Source: Azoarcus sp. L1K30 (lineage in GTDB: Bacteria > Pseudomonadota > Gammaproteobacteria > Burkholderiales > Rhodocyclaceae). From it: 64,000 bases of DNA. Shown here in pieces: positions 18,399 through 26,131 of this stretch (the stretch's first letter is position 1; the number at the start of each line of letters is the position of its first letter). A program made the position numbers and the translations under genes. The stretch spans positions 4,833,486 through 4,897,485 of the forward strand of contig NZ_JAGRRD010000001.1 in assembly GCF_018122735.1 (NCBI RefSeq), in the 5' to 3' direction. The notes beneath the pieces were generated by a model. It was not told the DNA's origin and did no database searches. It saw nothing but the letters and a program-made list of their open reading frames with translations.

Positions 18399-18832
18399 TC
18401 TGTTGCCTGTTGTTGTCGGCCGCGGCCGATGCGCGCATCACCCCGGTGCTTGCACCGGGCTGGAGCGAACTGGCGCCGCATCAGCAGCAGGCGCTGGCGC
18501 CGCTGGCCGAAGACTGGGACGGCATGTCCGCTGTCAGCAGGCTGAAATGGATTGGTATCTCCAACCGCTATGAGCACCTGTCGGCTGACGAGCAATCGCG
18601 CATCCAGGCCCGCATGCGCGATTGGGCGCGATTGGATCCCGATGCGCGCAGGCGTGCGCGCGACCGCTATCGGGCGATGCAGGCGCTGCCGGCCGAGCGC
18701 CGCAACAATTTGCACGAGGAGTGGGAACGCTATCAGAATCTGCCCCCTGAAGGACGTCGCCCGCAGGACGCGACGTCCGCGCCGCGCCGGCCCGGCGATG
18801 CGCTTCAAGGACAGGCAAACATAATTCGATGA
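18371..18832 (+). CDS. DUF3106 secreted protein
   Basis: The 153-residue protein has a signal peptide (about 1-21, LLLSAAADA). The DUF3106 repeat-like region has regularly spaced tryptophans and 'L-x-P/S-x-E/D' turns: WSELAPHQQQAL, WDGMSAVSRLKWI, YEHLSADEQSRI, WARLDPDARRR, EWERYQNLPPE. It resembles the helical periplasmic sensors of envelope stress such as CpxP/CnrX in outline only. Third gene of the sigma operon; a role as periplasmic sensor would fit but is inference. Confidence 0.75.
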   Translation: MAATRLLILICCLLLSAAADARITPVLAPGWSELAPHQQQALAPLAEDWDGMSAVSRLKWIGISNRYEHLSADEQSRIQARMRDWARLDPDARRRARDRYRAMQALPAERRNNLHEEWERYQNLPPEGRRPQDATSAPRRPGDALQGQANIIR

Positions 18833-19335
18833 ATCAACAACGCAATACGAATCCGGCAACCGTCGTTCCGGCTGGCGGGCAGTCGCGCCCGCTGGCGCCC
18901 ACCCAGGTCGAGCTGGCCGGATTGCGCCGCCGCCTGGCAAGCATGCTGTACGAATCGATGCTGCTGCTCGGCGTGCTGGCGCTGACATTCATGGTGCCGT
19001 ATCTCCTGCTCGGCATGTTCTTCGGTATTGCACCACCCGGTGGCTTGGCATGGGCCCACATCTTCGTCGTGCTGGGCTGCTATTTCGTCTGGTACTGGCA
19101 CCGCCGCGGGCAGACGCTGGCGATGCAGACTTGGCGTCTGCAGATTGTCGACGCGGTCACCGGCCTGCCGCTGGGCGGCGGGCGCAGCTGGCTGCGCTAC
19201 GCACTGGCGTGGCCATCGGTGCTGCTGGGCGGCGTCGGTCTGTTATGGGCGGTATTCGATCGCGACCGGCAGTTCCTGCACGATCGCCTGGCCGGGAGTT
19301 GCGTGGTGCTGTTGCCGGTTCAGCCGAAAAGATAG
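18829..19335 (+). CDS. RDD family membrane protein
   Basis: The 168-residue inner-membrane protein has the RDD domain: LRRRLASMLYESMLL with the conserved R near helix 1, RRGQTLAMQTWRLQIVD, and FDRDRQFLHDRLAGS at the C-terminus. Three to four helices are predicted. Function is unknown; some RDD proteins affect ion transport. ATG overlaps the DUF3106 stop (ATGA). Last gene of the sigma operon; its 3' end overlaps the convergent DUF1415 gene by 16 bases. Confidence 0.85.
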   Translation: MNQQRNTNPATVVPAGGQSRPLAPTQVELAGLRRRLASMLYESMLLLGVLALTFMVPYLLLGMFFGIAPPGGLAWAHIFVVLGCYFVWYWHRRGQTLAMQTWRLQIVDAVTGLPLGGGRSWLRYALAWPSVLLGGVGLLWAVFDRDRQFLHDRLAGSCVVLLPVQPKR

Positions 19336-19865
19336 GGAAACAGGCGCTTGCGCTCGTCCTCGGTCAGCGTTTCCATGCGCAGCACGTTGCGTTCGGGAAT
19401 GCCCTCGGGGTCGGGGTAATGCGCCAGCGCCTGCTCCAGGCTGTCCTCGCGGATCAGGTGCAGAAGCGGCCACGGCGAGCGATTGGTCAGGTTGCCGGCG
19501 TCGTCCGGTTCGGTATCGGCAAACTGGTAGTTCGGGTGAAAGCTCGCGACCTGCAGGTCGCCGTCCCACCCGAACTGCTGCAGCCACAGGTCCACGAGAT
19601 CGAGAAACTGGTTGTAGTCCTCGAAGTCCTCGAGCATGTCGGGAATGGCGAGGACCGTCGTTTCCAGTTCGGCGACCGGCGTGTCCGACAGGCGCTCCAG
19701 TTCCGCCTGCATGTCGTCGAGCAGGGCCTCATCGGTGGTAGCGTGGCTGACGCAGATGCGAACCCTGCCTTCGGCGCGCGGTTTCGACGCGAATGGGCAC
19801 AGGTTGAGACCGATGACGACGTCGTCGAGCCACTGCTGCACATCGGCAATGATTTGTTCATCCAT
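19320..19865 (-). CDS. DUF1415 protein
   Basis: The 181-residue soluble protein matches the DUF1415 family. WLDDVVIGLNLCPFAS near the N-terminus contains the conserved LCPFA cysteine. ASFHPNYQFADTEPDDAGNLTNRSP and the C-terminal MxxLTEDERKRLFPYLFG are also typical. It has no signal peptide. Function unknown. The start at 19865 (MDEQII) fits family alignment. It lies just downstream of miaA (gap 23) in the same direction and may share its transcript. Confidence 0.85.
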   Translation of the reverse strand: MDEQIIADVQQWLDDVVIGLNLCPFASKPRAEGRVRICVSHATTDEALLDDMQAELERLSDTPVAELETTVLAIPDMLEDFEDYNQFLDLVDLWLQQFGWDGDLQVASFHPNYQFADTEPDDAGNLTNRSPWPLLHLIREDSLEQALAHYPDPEGIPERNVLRMETLTEDERKRLFPYLFG

Positions 19866-19888
19866 GGTGTTCGGGTTCCGGGTGGGGT

Positions 19889-20845
19889 TCAGGATTCGAG
19901 GAGGGTGAGTGCCGCAGCGCATACCGCGTTGGCCAGGTCCGTCCGCAGACAGTCCAGTTCGATCAGTTGCGGCCAGTCGTCGCGGAACTGTCGCTGCCAG
20001 GTCAGCTGGCGCTTGGCCAGCTGTCGGGTTGCGGCGATACCCTTGAAACGCAGCGTGTCGAGATCGTCTTCACCGTCGAGGTAAGCCCATGCCTGTCGGT
20101 AGCCGACGCAGCGCATCGACGGCATCGAGGTGTCGAGTGCGTAGTGTGCGCGAAGGCGCGCGACCTCGTCGATCAGCCCCGCGAGGATCATCTGCTCGAA
20201 GCGATCGGCGATGCGCTGGTGCAGTACCCCGCGGTCCGACGGCGCGAGGGCGATCGACAATAAATTGAATGGCGGTGGTGTCATCTCCCGGCGGGCGTAG
20301 CTCTCCGCCAGCGGGCGACCGGTCACGCGCACGATTTCGAGCGCGCGCTGAATGCGCTGCGCGTCGCCAGGGTTCAGTCTCGCCGCCGCCTCGGGGTCGA
20401 GTCGGGCGAGGCTTGCATGCACTGCGGGCCAGCCCTGCGCCGACGCCTGAGCATCGATCTCGCGCCGGATGGCTGCATCGGCGCCGGGCAGTTCCGACAG
20501 TCCGTCGCGCAATGCCTTGAAGTACAACATGGTGCCGCCGACCAGTAGCGGGATGCGCCCGCGGCCCGTGATCTCGGTCATCAGACGCAGCGCATCCGCT
20601 CTAAATTCTGCCGCAGAGTAGTTTTCCTGCGGCGACACGATATCGATCAGGTGGTGCGGGCAGCATGCCCGTTCCTCGGCGCTGGGCTTGGCCGTGCCGA
20701 TGTCCATGTCACGGTACACGAGCGCCGAATCCACGCTGATGATCTCGACCGGCAGGCGTTGCGCCAATGCAAGCGCGCTGGCGGTCTTGCCACTGGCGGT
20801 CGGGCCGAGCAGGAGCAGGGCGGGTGGCAGGGAGGCGCGGGTCAT
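19889..20845 (-). CDS. miaA: tRNA dimethylallyltransferase
   Basis: The 318-residue enzyme adds a dimethylallyl group to A37 of tRNAs that read UNN codons. The P-loop GPTASGKT is at 14-21, then [21 protein letters not shown], the [13 protein letters not shown] loop and [11 protein letters not shown]. The arginine-rich [13 protein letters not shown] binds tRNA. The start at 20845 places the P-loop at the usual distance; a longer frame to 21028 would overlap the divergent ligase gene. In many genomes miaA follows mutL; here mutL is 6 kb away, so the pair is split. Confidence 0.96.
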   Translation of the reverse strand: MTRASLPPALLLLGPTASGKTASALALAQRLPVEIISVDSALVYRDMDIGTAKPSAEERACCPHHLIDIVSPQENYSAAEFRADALRLMTEITGRGRIPLLVGGTMLYFKALRDGLSELPGADAAIRREIDAQASAQGWPAVHASLARLDPEAAARLNPGDAQRIQRALEIVRVTGRPLAESYARREMTPPPFNLLSIALAPSDRGVLHQRIADRFEQMILAGLIDEVARLRAHYALDTSMPSMRCVGYRQAWAYLDGEDDLDTLRFKGIAATRQLAKRQLTWQRQFRDDWPQLIELDCLRTDLANAVCAAALTLLES

Positions 20846-21026
20846 CGGGAGTCGTGGTGCGAAAAGTCCTGCATTATCCCCGCGCCAGCGCGATTGCGGA
20901 ACCGTGAGGCGGGCGCCCGGCGCTGCTGGCTCGTTCGCGACGTCGCAGGGTGTGTCTCCCGCGTCTGGCGGAGGATGGGTGATAATGCATGTGGCATAAT
21001 CCGGATTTCCCCGAAGTGAGACTGCC

Positions 21027-21890
21027 ATGAAGATCCGGCTTGTCAGCCTGCACGCGGTACGCCGATGCTTCCTGTCGTGCGTGATCGCCCTGTCCGTTGC
21101 GACGTCGGCGTGGTCCCAGGTACTTCCGCTGATGCTGGCAGGGCGCTATGACGGAAAGGTCGATCCCGCCGCTTACTGGGTGAGTGAGAAGCTCGACGGC
21201 GTGCGTGCTCACTGGGACGGCCGCCGGCTCCTGTTTCGTAGTGGCAAGCCGATCTCTGCGCCCGCCTGGTTCGTCGAAGGGCTGCCGCCGGTGGCGCTTG
21301 ATGGAGAGTTGTGGATCGGTCGGGGCCGCTTTGAAGAACTGGTCGGCATCGTGCGCGAGCAGACTCCGGATGATGCGCAGTGGCGAAAACTGCGATTCAT
21401 GGTTTTCGACCTGCCCCGCCATGAGGGAAGCTTCACCGAGCGCATCGTCGCGATGCAGGCGCTCGTCGAGCAAGCGGGGTTGCCGTGGGTGCGTAACATC
21501 GAGCAACAACGCGTGCCCGACCGCCCGGCTCTGGCGTCGCTGTTCAATACCGTCGTGGCCGGTGGCGGCGAGGGCCTGATGCTGCATCGGGCCGATGCGC
21601 GTCATATGGTCGGGCGCAGCGACGCACTCCTCAAGTATGTGCCCTGGCTGGACGACGAGGCCCGCGTCGTCGCCCATCTGCCGGGCAAGGGCAAGTTCGC
21701 GGGTATGCTCGGGTCGTTGCTGGTAGAGAGGCCGGACGGGCGCCGGTTTCGGCTGGGGAGCGGCTTCTCCGATGCCCAGCGCAGGCAACCGCCCGCACCG
21801 GGGGTACTGGTGACCTACCGCTACCGCGAGTTGACGGGAAACGGATTGCCGCGCTTCCCTGTGTTTCTGCGCGTGCGCGAGCTGCCCTGA
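21027..21890 (+). CDS. ligE: ATP-dependent DNA ligase with signal peptide (LigE type, periplasmic)
   Basis: The 287-residue protein has a signal peptide (about 1-31, ending AWSQ). It then has the minimal two-domain ligase: nucleotidyltransferase with active-site K55 ([13 protein letters not shown]), [23 protein letters not shown] and [15 protein letters not shown] motifs, and a small OB domain. This is the LigE layout, known to be exported in Neisseria and Haemophilus and linked to DNA taken up from outside. It would seal nicks in periplasmic or extracellular DNA. It stands alone between miaA and hupE, with convergent hupE nine bases away. No competence genes are in the window. Confidence 0.88.
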   Translation: MKIRLVSLHAVRRCFLSCVIALSVATSAWSQVLPLMLAGRYDGKVDPAAYWVSEKLDGVRAHWDGRRLLFRSGKPISAPAWFVEGLPPVALDGELWIGRGRFEELVGIVREQTPDDAQWRKLRFMVFDLPRHEGSFTERIVAMQALVEQAGLPWVRNIEQQRVPDRPALASLFNTVVAGGGEGLMLHRADARHMVGRSDALLKYVPWLDDEARVVAHLPGKGKFAGMLGSLLVERPDGRRFRLGSGFSDAQRRQPPAPGVLVTYRYRELTGNGLPRFPVFLRVRELP

Positions 21891-21899
21891 CGCCGGCGA

Positions 21900-22475
21900 T
21901 CAGCTGCCCAGCAATACCAGCCCGCTGGCCGCGATCAGTGTGCCGACCACCCGTTTGCACATCATGGCGAAGCGGGTTTCGGGCACCCACTTGGCCAGCA
22001 CATAGCCTGCACCGTGCAAGCTTGCAGTGGCGGCGGCAAAGCCGGCGGCAAAGACGAGCATCGACGCGCTGCCCTTCTCGGCATGGTGGGCGAAGCCATG
22101 GAATACGGCGAATGCAGCTACAAGTGGCAAGGCTGCTGCAAGCGGCAGCCGTACGACGAATGCAATCAACAAGCCGAGCACCAGCACCGACACCGAGATG
22201 CCGGTCTCGACCAGCGGGAGCTGCATGCCTGCTGCACCCAGGGCGGCACCGCCGAGCATTGCTGCGACGAAGCCCGCCGGGAGCGCCCAGCGGACGGCGC
22301 CCTGTTGCTGGGCGGCGTACACACCGACTGCCAGCATCGCAAGCAGATGGTCGATGCCACTGAAGGGATGTGCGAAACCGGCGCTGAAGCCGGTCGTTCC
22401 GTGGCCCGTATGGGCGCTGGCAGCACCGGCAAAGACAAACAGGGCGAGAGCGGCAAGGAATCGGTAAGCGGACAT
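21900..22475 (-). CDS. hupE: HupE/UreJ family nickel transporter
   Basis: The 191-residue protein has a signal peptide-like first segment (about 1-21), the N-terminal HTGHG and the family signature HPFSGIDHLLAM (H36, D42, H43). A second motif FHGFAHHAE and about six helices follow. HupE/UreJ proteins bring nickel (or cobalt) across the inner membrane for hydrogenase or urease. No urease or hydrogenase genes are in the window. The upstream region carries a sigma-54 promoter and NtrC-type site, which points to the urease/nitrogen role (UreJ). ATG 22475 is used since the signal peptide starts there. Confidence 0.85.
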   Translation of the reverse strand: MSAYRFLAALALFVFAGAASAHTGHGTTGFSAGFAHPFSGIDHLLAMLAVGVYAAQQQGAVRWALPAGFVAAMLGGAALGAAGMQLPLVETGISVSVLVLGLLIAFVVRLPLAAALPLVAAFAVFHGFAHHAEKGSASMLVFAAGFAAATASLHGAGYVLAKWVPETRFAMMCKRVVGTLIAASGLVLLGS

Positions 22476-22552
22476 CGATGTCTCCAGTGGGCAGATTCGG
22501 GACGGACCCATGCGGCTGAGATCGGGGCAGGGCCTGTCAGTGCGGAAATTTT

Positions 22553-22570
22553 AGCAAGCTTCATACCAAG
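22553..22570 (-). promoter_or_regulatory. sigma-54 (-24/-12) promoter of hupE
   Basis: The minus-strand sequence CTTGGTATGAAGCTTGCT fits the consensus YTGGYAYRNNNNTTGCW at every specified base, with the invariant GG and GC exactly ten bases apart. Transcription would start near 22543, about 68 bases before the hupE ATG. An NtrC-type enhancer site lies about 185 bases further upstream. Confidence 0.75.
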
Positions 22571-22676
22571 GTGGTGTCATCCCCGTGCGCGCAGCGGCAT
22601 CCCGCCGTAAACGGGCGTTTGGCGTCGCGTGTGGGCCGACAGGGTGCGCACATCGGTTCAACGAGTGGAAAGCAGG

Positions 22677-22695
22677 TTTGCAATCCGGGTGCAAA
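22677..22695. promoter_or_regulatory. second palindrome in the hupE enhancer region
   Basis: TTTGCA-N7-TGCAAA is an inverted repeat about 43 bases from the NtrC-type site. The TGCA core is shared but the spacing is two bases short of NtrC consensus. It could be a weak second NtrC site or a site for another factor. Confidence 0.35.
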
Positions 22696-22719
22696 CTTGC
22701 CGCGCTGCGGGGAGTTGAC

Positions 22720-22736
22720 TGCACCGTCATGGTGCA
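22720..22736. promoter_or_regulatory. NtrC-type enhancer site upstream of hupE
   Basis: TGCACC-GTCAT-GGTGCA is a perfect 17-base dyad identical in form to the NtrC consensus TGCACY-N5-RGTGCA. It lies about 185 bases upstream of the predicted sigma-54 transcription start of hupE, a usual enhancer distance. The other open direction would be into the 3' end of the diguanylate cyclase gene, so hupE is the likely target. Confidence 0.7.
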
Positions 22737-22791
22737 AAAGGCTAGGGAAACGGCAATGCATGTGGAACTGCCCGCATTGCCACCTTTGCCC

Positions 22792-24564
22792 TCAGATTCG
22801 CGATTCCGGGTCTCGCCCCGGTGCAGGGGGGCCGACCTGTCGTCCGGAAAACTTGTGCTCGTACATAGCCCTGTCGGCGCTCTTGATCAGGCTTTCGGCG
22901 TCGTTGCCGTCGTCCGGGTAGACCGCTTCGCCGATGGCGCCGCCCACGCTCAAGGTGTGTGTGCCGTCGGCGTCGGTGACCTCGAGGGGCTGGCGCAACA
23001 CCTCCTCGATCTGCCGGCGGATATGGCCGACGGTGTCGGCGCTCGCCACCTGGTCGAGCAGAATGACGAATTCGTCGCCCGCGTAGCGTGCGACCAGGTC
23101 ACCGGTGCGGACGTTGGTGCGCAGACGCTCGGCAATTTCCTTGAGTGCAAGGTCGCCGGCATCGTGGCCGTGGGCATCGTTGATCTGCTTGAAGCGGTTG
23201 AGATCGACGAACAGCACACCCAGTCTTGCGCTGCGGCGATCGGTGCGTGCGTCCGAAATGCGCTTCTGCAACTGCTGCATGAATGCTTCGCGATTGGCCA
23301 GTCCGGTGAGCTTGTCGGTGCGCAGGCGTGTCTGCATGGCTTCAAAACTGCGCGCAAGCACGCCGATTTCGTCGCTGCGCTCAACGCCGACGGGTGCATC
23401 CAGTTCGCCTTCCCCGACCTTGCGCGCGGCTTCGCCGATCTTTCGCAGGTCGCCCGTCACCCAGCCGAGAATGCGCAATCCGATCAGGACGGCGAGTACC
23501 ACTGCTGCCACCGCGAGCATGACCGTGCGTGCGACGTTCTCGGTTACGCCGGCCATGAAGTCGCTGGTGGGAACGGCCACGATGGTGATCCAGTTCAGGC
23601 CAGCGTCGTCGCGAATGCGGTCGAAGGCGACGTGAATCTCCTCGCCTTCCTCGCTGCGGAAGGTCATCACGCGGGGCAGGGCGGTGGCATCGGGCGCGCC
23701 CAGGCGCTCCTGCACGACACGGTAGGCGTTGCGCAGCAGCGCATTTTCGCTGTCCATGGCCTTGAGGCGAGCGTTGCCACCATCGGGCAGACTGACGACA
23801 TTCGGGCTGGCGGACGACGCGATCAGGTTGCCATCCTGTTCGATGATGAAGGCGATGCCGTTGGGCGATACCTTGAGGCGGCTGACGAAGTCGTTGAGCG
23901 CGCGCAGGGAGATGTCGGTTGCGACCACGCCTTCGAATGCGTCGCTTGCCGAGAGTACGCGGCGGGCGCGGGTGGCCAGAAGTTCGCGGGTGCCGAAATC
24001 GATGTAGACCGAGGTCCACGTGTGCCCCTTGGCATGCTTGCCATCGAGATACCACGGACGCGTGCGGGGGTCGAAGAATTTGGTCTCGCGACGGTCGAAG
24101 TTCAATGGGCCGTCGATGCCGCTGAAGTGGTAAATGGCCCGGTGCTCATCGGCCTGCAGCTTCATCCGCAGTTCGGCATCCTGTAACGAAAAGCGGAACA
24201 GCCCCAGGCCCTGGCCGGCCTCGTTGCCGTAATACACGTAGTTGTTGGGGTCGATATGCAGCGACGTGGCGATCCAGAAGCGCGTTCTCAGATCGTGGAA
24301 CTCCGATTGGAGGTCCTTGGGGGCGGGCATGCCGTCCGGAAAGGCGGATTCGAGAACCGCACCCGAGCCGACGATGTGACGATCCACCGCTTGGGCGATG
24401 CGGCCTACCGTTTCAAGCAGGAGATGTCCGGAAACCGTGGACACAGCGCGGTTTCCGGCGGAATAGGAAAGCCACCCCACCGCCACGGCGAGCGCAACGA
24501 CCAGCACCACGTAGGGGACGATGAGAACCAGTTTGAGCGAAAGCGGTGCGGAGGGCTTGGACAT
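22792..24564 (-). CDS. dCache-HAMP-GGDEF diguanylate cyclase
   Basis: The 590-residue membrane protein has helices at about 10-32 and 345-368, enclosing a large periplasmic dCache sensor. The sensor motif FFDPRTRPWYLDGKHAKGHTW is like those that bind small organic ligands. HAMP follows (about 369-420). The GGDEF domain has DKLTGLANREAF, active site AGDEF at 495-499 (RYAGDEF) and an intact RxxD inhibitory site (RTGD). AGDEF variants are usually active. ATG at 24564 begins directly before the first helix. It stands alone, with a 316-base regulatory gap before hupE. Confidence 0.9.
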   Translation of the reverse strand: MSKPSAPLSLKLVLIVPYVVLVVALAVAVGWLSYSAGNRAVSTVSGHLLLETVGRIAQAVDRHIVGSGAVLESAFPDGMPAPKDLQSEFHDLRTRFWIATSLHIDPNNYVYYGNEAGQGLGLFRFSLQDAELRMKLQADEHRAIYHFSGIDGPLNFDRRETKFFDPRTRPWYLDGKHAKGHTWTSVYIDFGTRELLATRARRVLSASDAFEGVVATDISLRALNDFVSRLKVSPNGIAFIIEQDGNLIASSASPNVVSLPDGGNARLKAMDSENALLRNAYRVVQERLGAPDATALPRVMTFRSEEGEEIHVAFDRIRDDAGLNWITIVAVPTSDFMAGVTENVARTVMLAVAAVVLAVLIGLRILGWVTGDLRKIGEAARKVGEGELDAPVGVERSDEIGVLARSFEAMQTRLRTDKLTGLANREAFMQQLQKRISDARTDRRSARLGVLFVDLNRFKQINDAHGHDAGDLALKEIAERLRTNVRTGDLVARYAGDEFVILLDQVASADTVGHIRRQIEEVLRQPLEVTDADGTHTLSVGGAIGEAVYPDDGNDAESLIKSADRAMYEHKFSGRQVGPPAPGRDPESRI

Positions 24565-24786
24565 GGTGTGCAGGGCGTGCCCTGATCCCGAGTGACTCGA
24601 ACAATGGAAGGGACTGATTCTCTATATGAATTTGCGTCTTTGCAATGCCGCGGTGTTAGTTGCCCGGGTTGATCCGCCGTTGCGGCAACGACTTGTTGCG
24701 CTTTGCGCGCGGCAAGTGCCGCGGCCTGCGGTAGCGTGCACAATGCAGACGGAACTATGGTGATGCATTGCGGATGGAGACGGATA

Positions 24787-25440
24787 ATGAAGCGCGGGTG
24801 GATTGTGTGCGGCCTTGGCATGGCATTGAGCTTTTCGGCATTCGCCGAAGACGCGGTGGTTTATCGCTGGAAGGACCGAGACGGACGCGTCAATTACGGC
24901 AATGCACCGCCAGAGGGGGTTCGCGCCGAGCCGGTCGATGCGAGTTCGCGCATCACCGTAGTGCCCGCACTTGCGCCCACCGCACCATCGGGGCGGCAGC
25001 CCACGGACACGCCCGCTGCAGCCGAGCGTCTGGACCGGCTCGAACGTGAGCTCGAAGCCGAGCGGCAATCACGACGCGACACCGAAGCAGCCGTCGAACA
25101 GCAGGCGCAGGAGAGGGCGCGACGCAAGATCGAGTGTGAAGAGAAGTACCGTGAGTCCTGCGATGAGGACGGACAGCCATCGGCCAAGCGCTTCATCGTG
25201 ATACCGGCACGTCCGGTCCATCGCGCACCGGTCGTTGGCAAGGGCGATGCGGACGATGATCGGGGGCGCGGACCGGCGCATCCACGAACGGATCCTGCCG
25301 CCGGCGATGCGCCGCGCGAACAGCCTGGCTTCGCCCGACCCGATACACCAACCGTCAAGCGTTCTGAGCCAGCTGCCGCGCAGCAGCGCAGCGCGGTCGG
25401 TGGTACCCGGGCGGACGATCGCGGCGGCACAGCACGGTAA
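24787..25440 (+). CDS. DUF4124 domain secreted protein
   Basis: The 217-residue protein has a signal peptide (about 1-20, LSFSAFA). A DUF4124 domain follows at once (about 23-55; VVYRWKDRDGRVNYGNAPPEG), typical of proteobacterial envelope proteins. A charged coiled-coil-like stretch covers ~78-125, rich in E, R and Q. A low-complexity P/A/R-rich tail completes it. A conserved cysteine pair (CEEKYRESC) sits in the coil. GGAGA precedes the ATG. Role unknown; possibly cell-wall binding. Confidence 0.78.
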   Translation: MKRGWIVCGLGMALSFSAFAEDAVVYRWKDRDGRVNYGNAPPEGVRAEPVDASSRITVVPALAPTAPSGRQPTDTPAAAERLDRLERELEAERQSRRDTEAAVEQQAQERARRKIECEEKYRESCDEDGQPSAKRFIVIPARPVHRAPVVGKGDADDDRGRGPAHPRTDPAAGDAPREQPGFARPDTPTVKRSEPAAAQQRSAVGGTRADDRGGTAR

Positions 25441-25541
25441 TTGTTGCGGCGCGTTAACGCATGCAATAACTTTCCCGCCGAGCCGCTATCATGACGGCCG
25501 TTTGCGGCATTTGCCGTCTGGCTGTCATTCGGGGACTATTC

Positions 25542-26120
25542 GTGAAGATCTTTTCGCCGCTCTATCAGCGTGCAATGAAGTGGGCGCGTCATGATCATGC
25601 GCCCTGGTATCTGTGTGCGCTGAGTTTCGCCGAGTCCTCCTTCTTTCCGATTCCGCCGGACGTGATGCTGGCGCCGATGAGTCTGGCCACGCCGAGGCGG
25701 GCGATGTGGTTTGCCTTGATCACCACGCTCGCTTCGGTGGCCGGCGGTCTGCTAGGCTATTTGATTGGCGCCTATGCGTTCGAGATGATCGAGCCCTGGC
25801 TGCGAGGCAGCAGCTATTGGTCGAATTACGAGATCGCGGTGGCCTGGTTCAGGGAGTGGGGGTTCTGGGCAGTGTTCGTCGCCGGTTTCTCACCCATTCC
25901 ATACAAGGTCTTCACGATTGCTGCCGGCGCTCTGTCGATGGCTCTGCTGCCGTTTGCGCTGGCGTCAATGGTCGGGCGCGGAATGCGCTTTTTCATGGTG
26001 GCCGGCTTGATGGCATGGGGCGGACCGCGTATGGAAGCGATGCTGCAGCGCTACGTGGATCGGCTGGGTTGGGCGATGGTTGCTGCCGTGGTGGTCGGCA
26101 TCGTCGTCTACCGCGTCTGA
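25542..26120 (+). CDS. YqaA/DedA-family membrane protein
   Basis: The 192-residue protein has four to five helices and the SNARE-associated/DedA (VTT) motif set. LSFAESSFFPIPPDVMLAPM holds the conserved E and PP. GYLIGAYAF and FVAGFSPIPYKVFTIAAGAL follow, the latter matching the F-x-x-R/G-x-x-P-x-K pattern. Relatives are linked to lipid flipping or proton-motive-force upkeep. The GTG at 25542 (MKIFSPLYQRAMKWA) fits family N-termini and has GGGGA upstream. It is convergent with mutL, 11 bases away. Confidence 0.85.
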   Translation: MKIFSPLYQRAMKWARHDHAPWYLCALSFAESSFFPIPPDVMLAPMSLATPRRAMWFALITTLASVAGGLLGYLIGAYAFEMIEPWLRGSSYWSNYEIAVAWFREWGFWAVFVAGFSPIPYKVFTIAAGALSMALLPFALASMVGRGMRFFMVAGLMAWGGPRMEAMLQRYVDRLGWAMVAAVVVGIVVYRV

Positions 26121-26131
26121 GCGCGCCGCGC

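Noticed and set aside
22476-22791. Cobalamin or nickel riboswitch upstream of hupE
   Set aside because: No B12-box or NiCo-type fold could be seen; the conserved elements read as sigma-54 and NtrC DNA sites.
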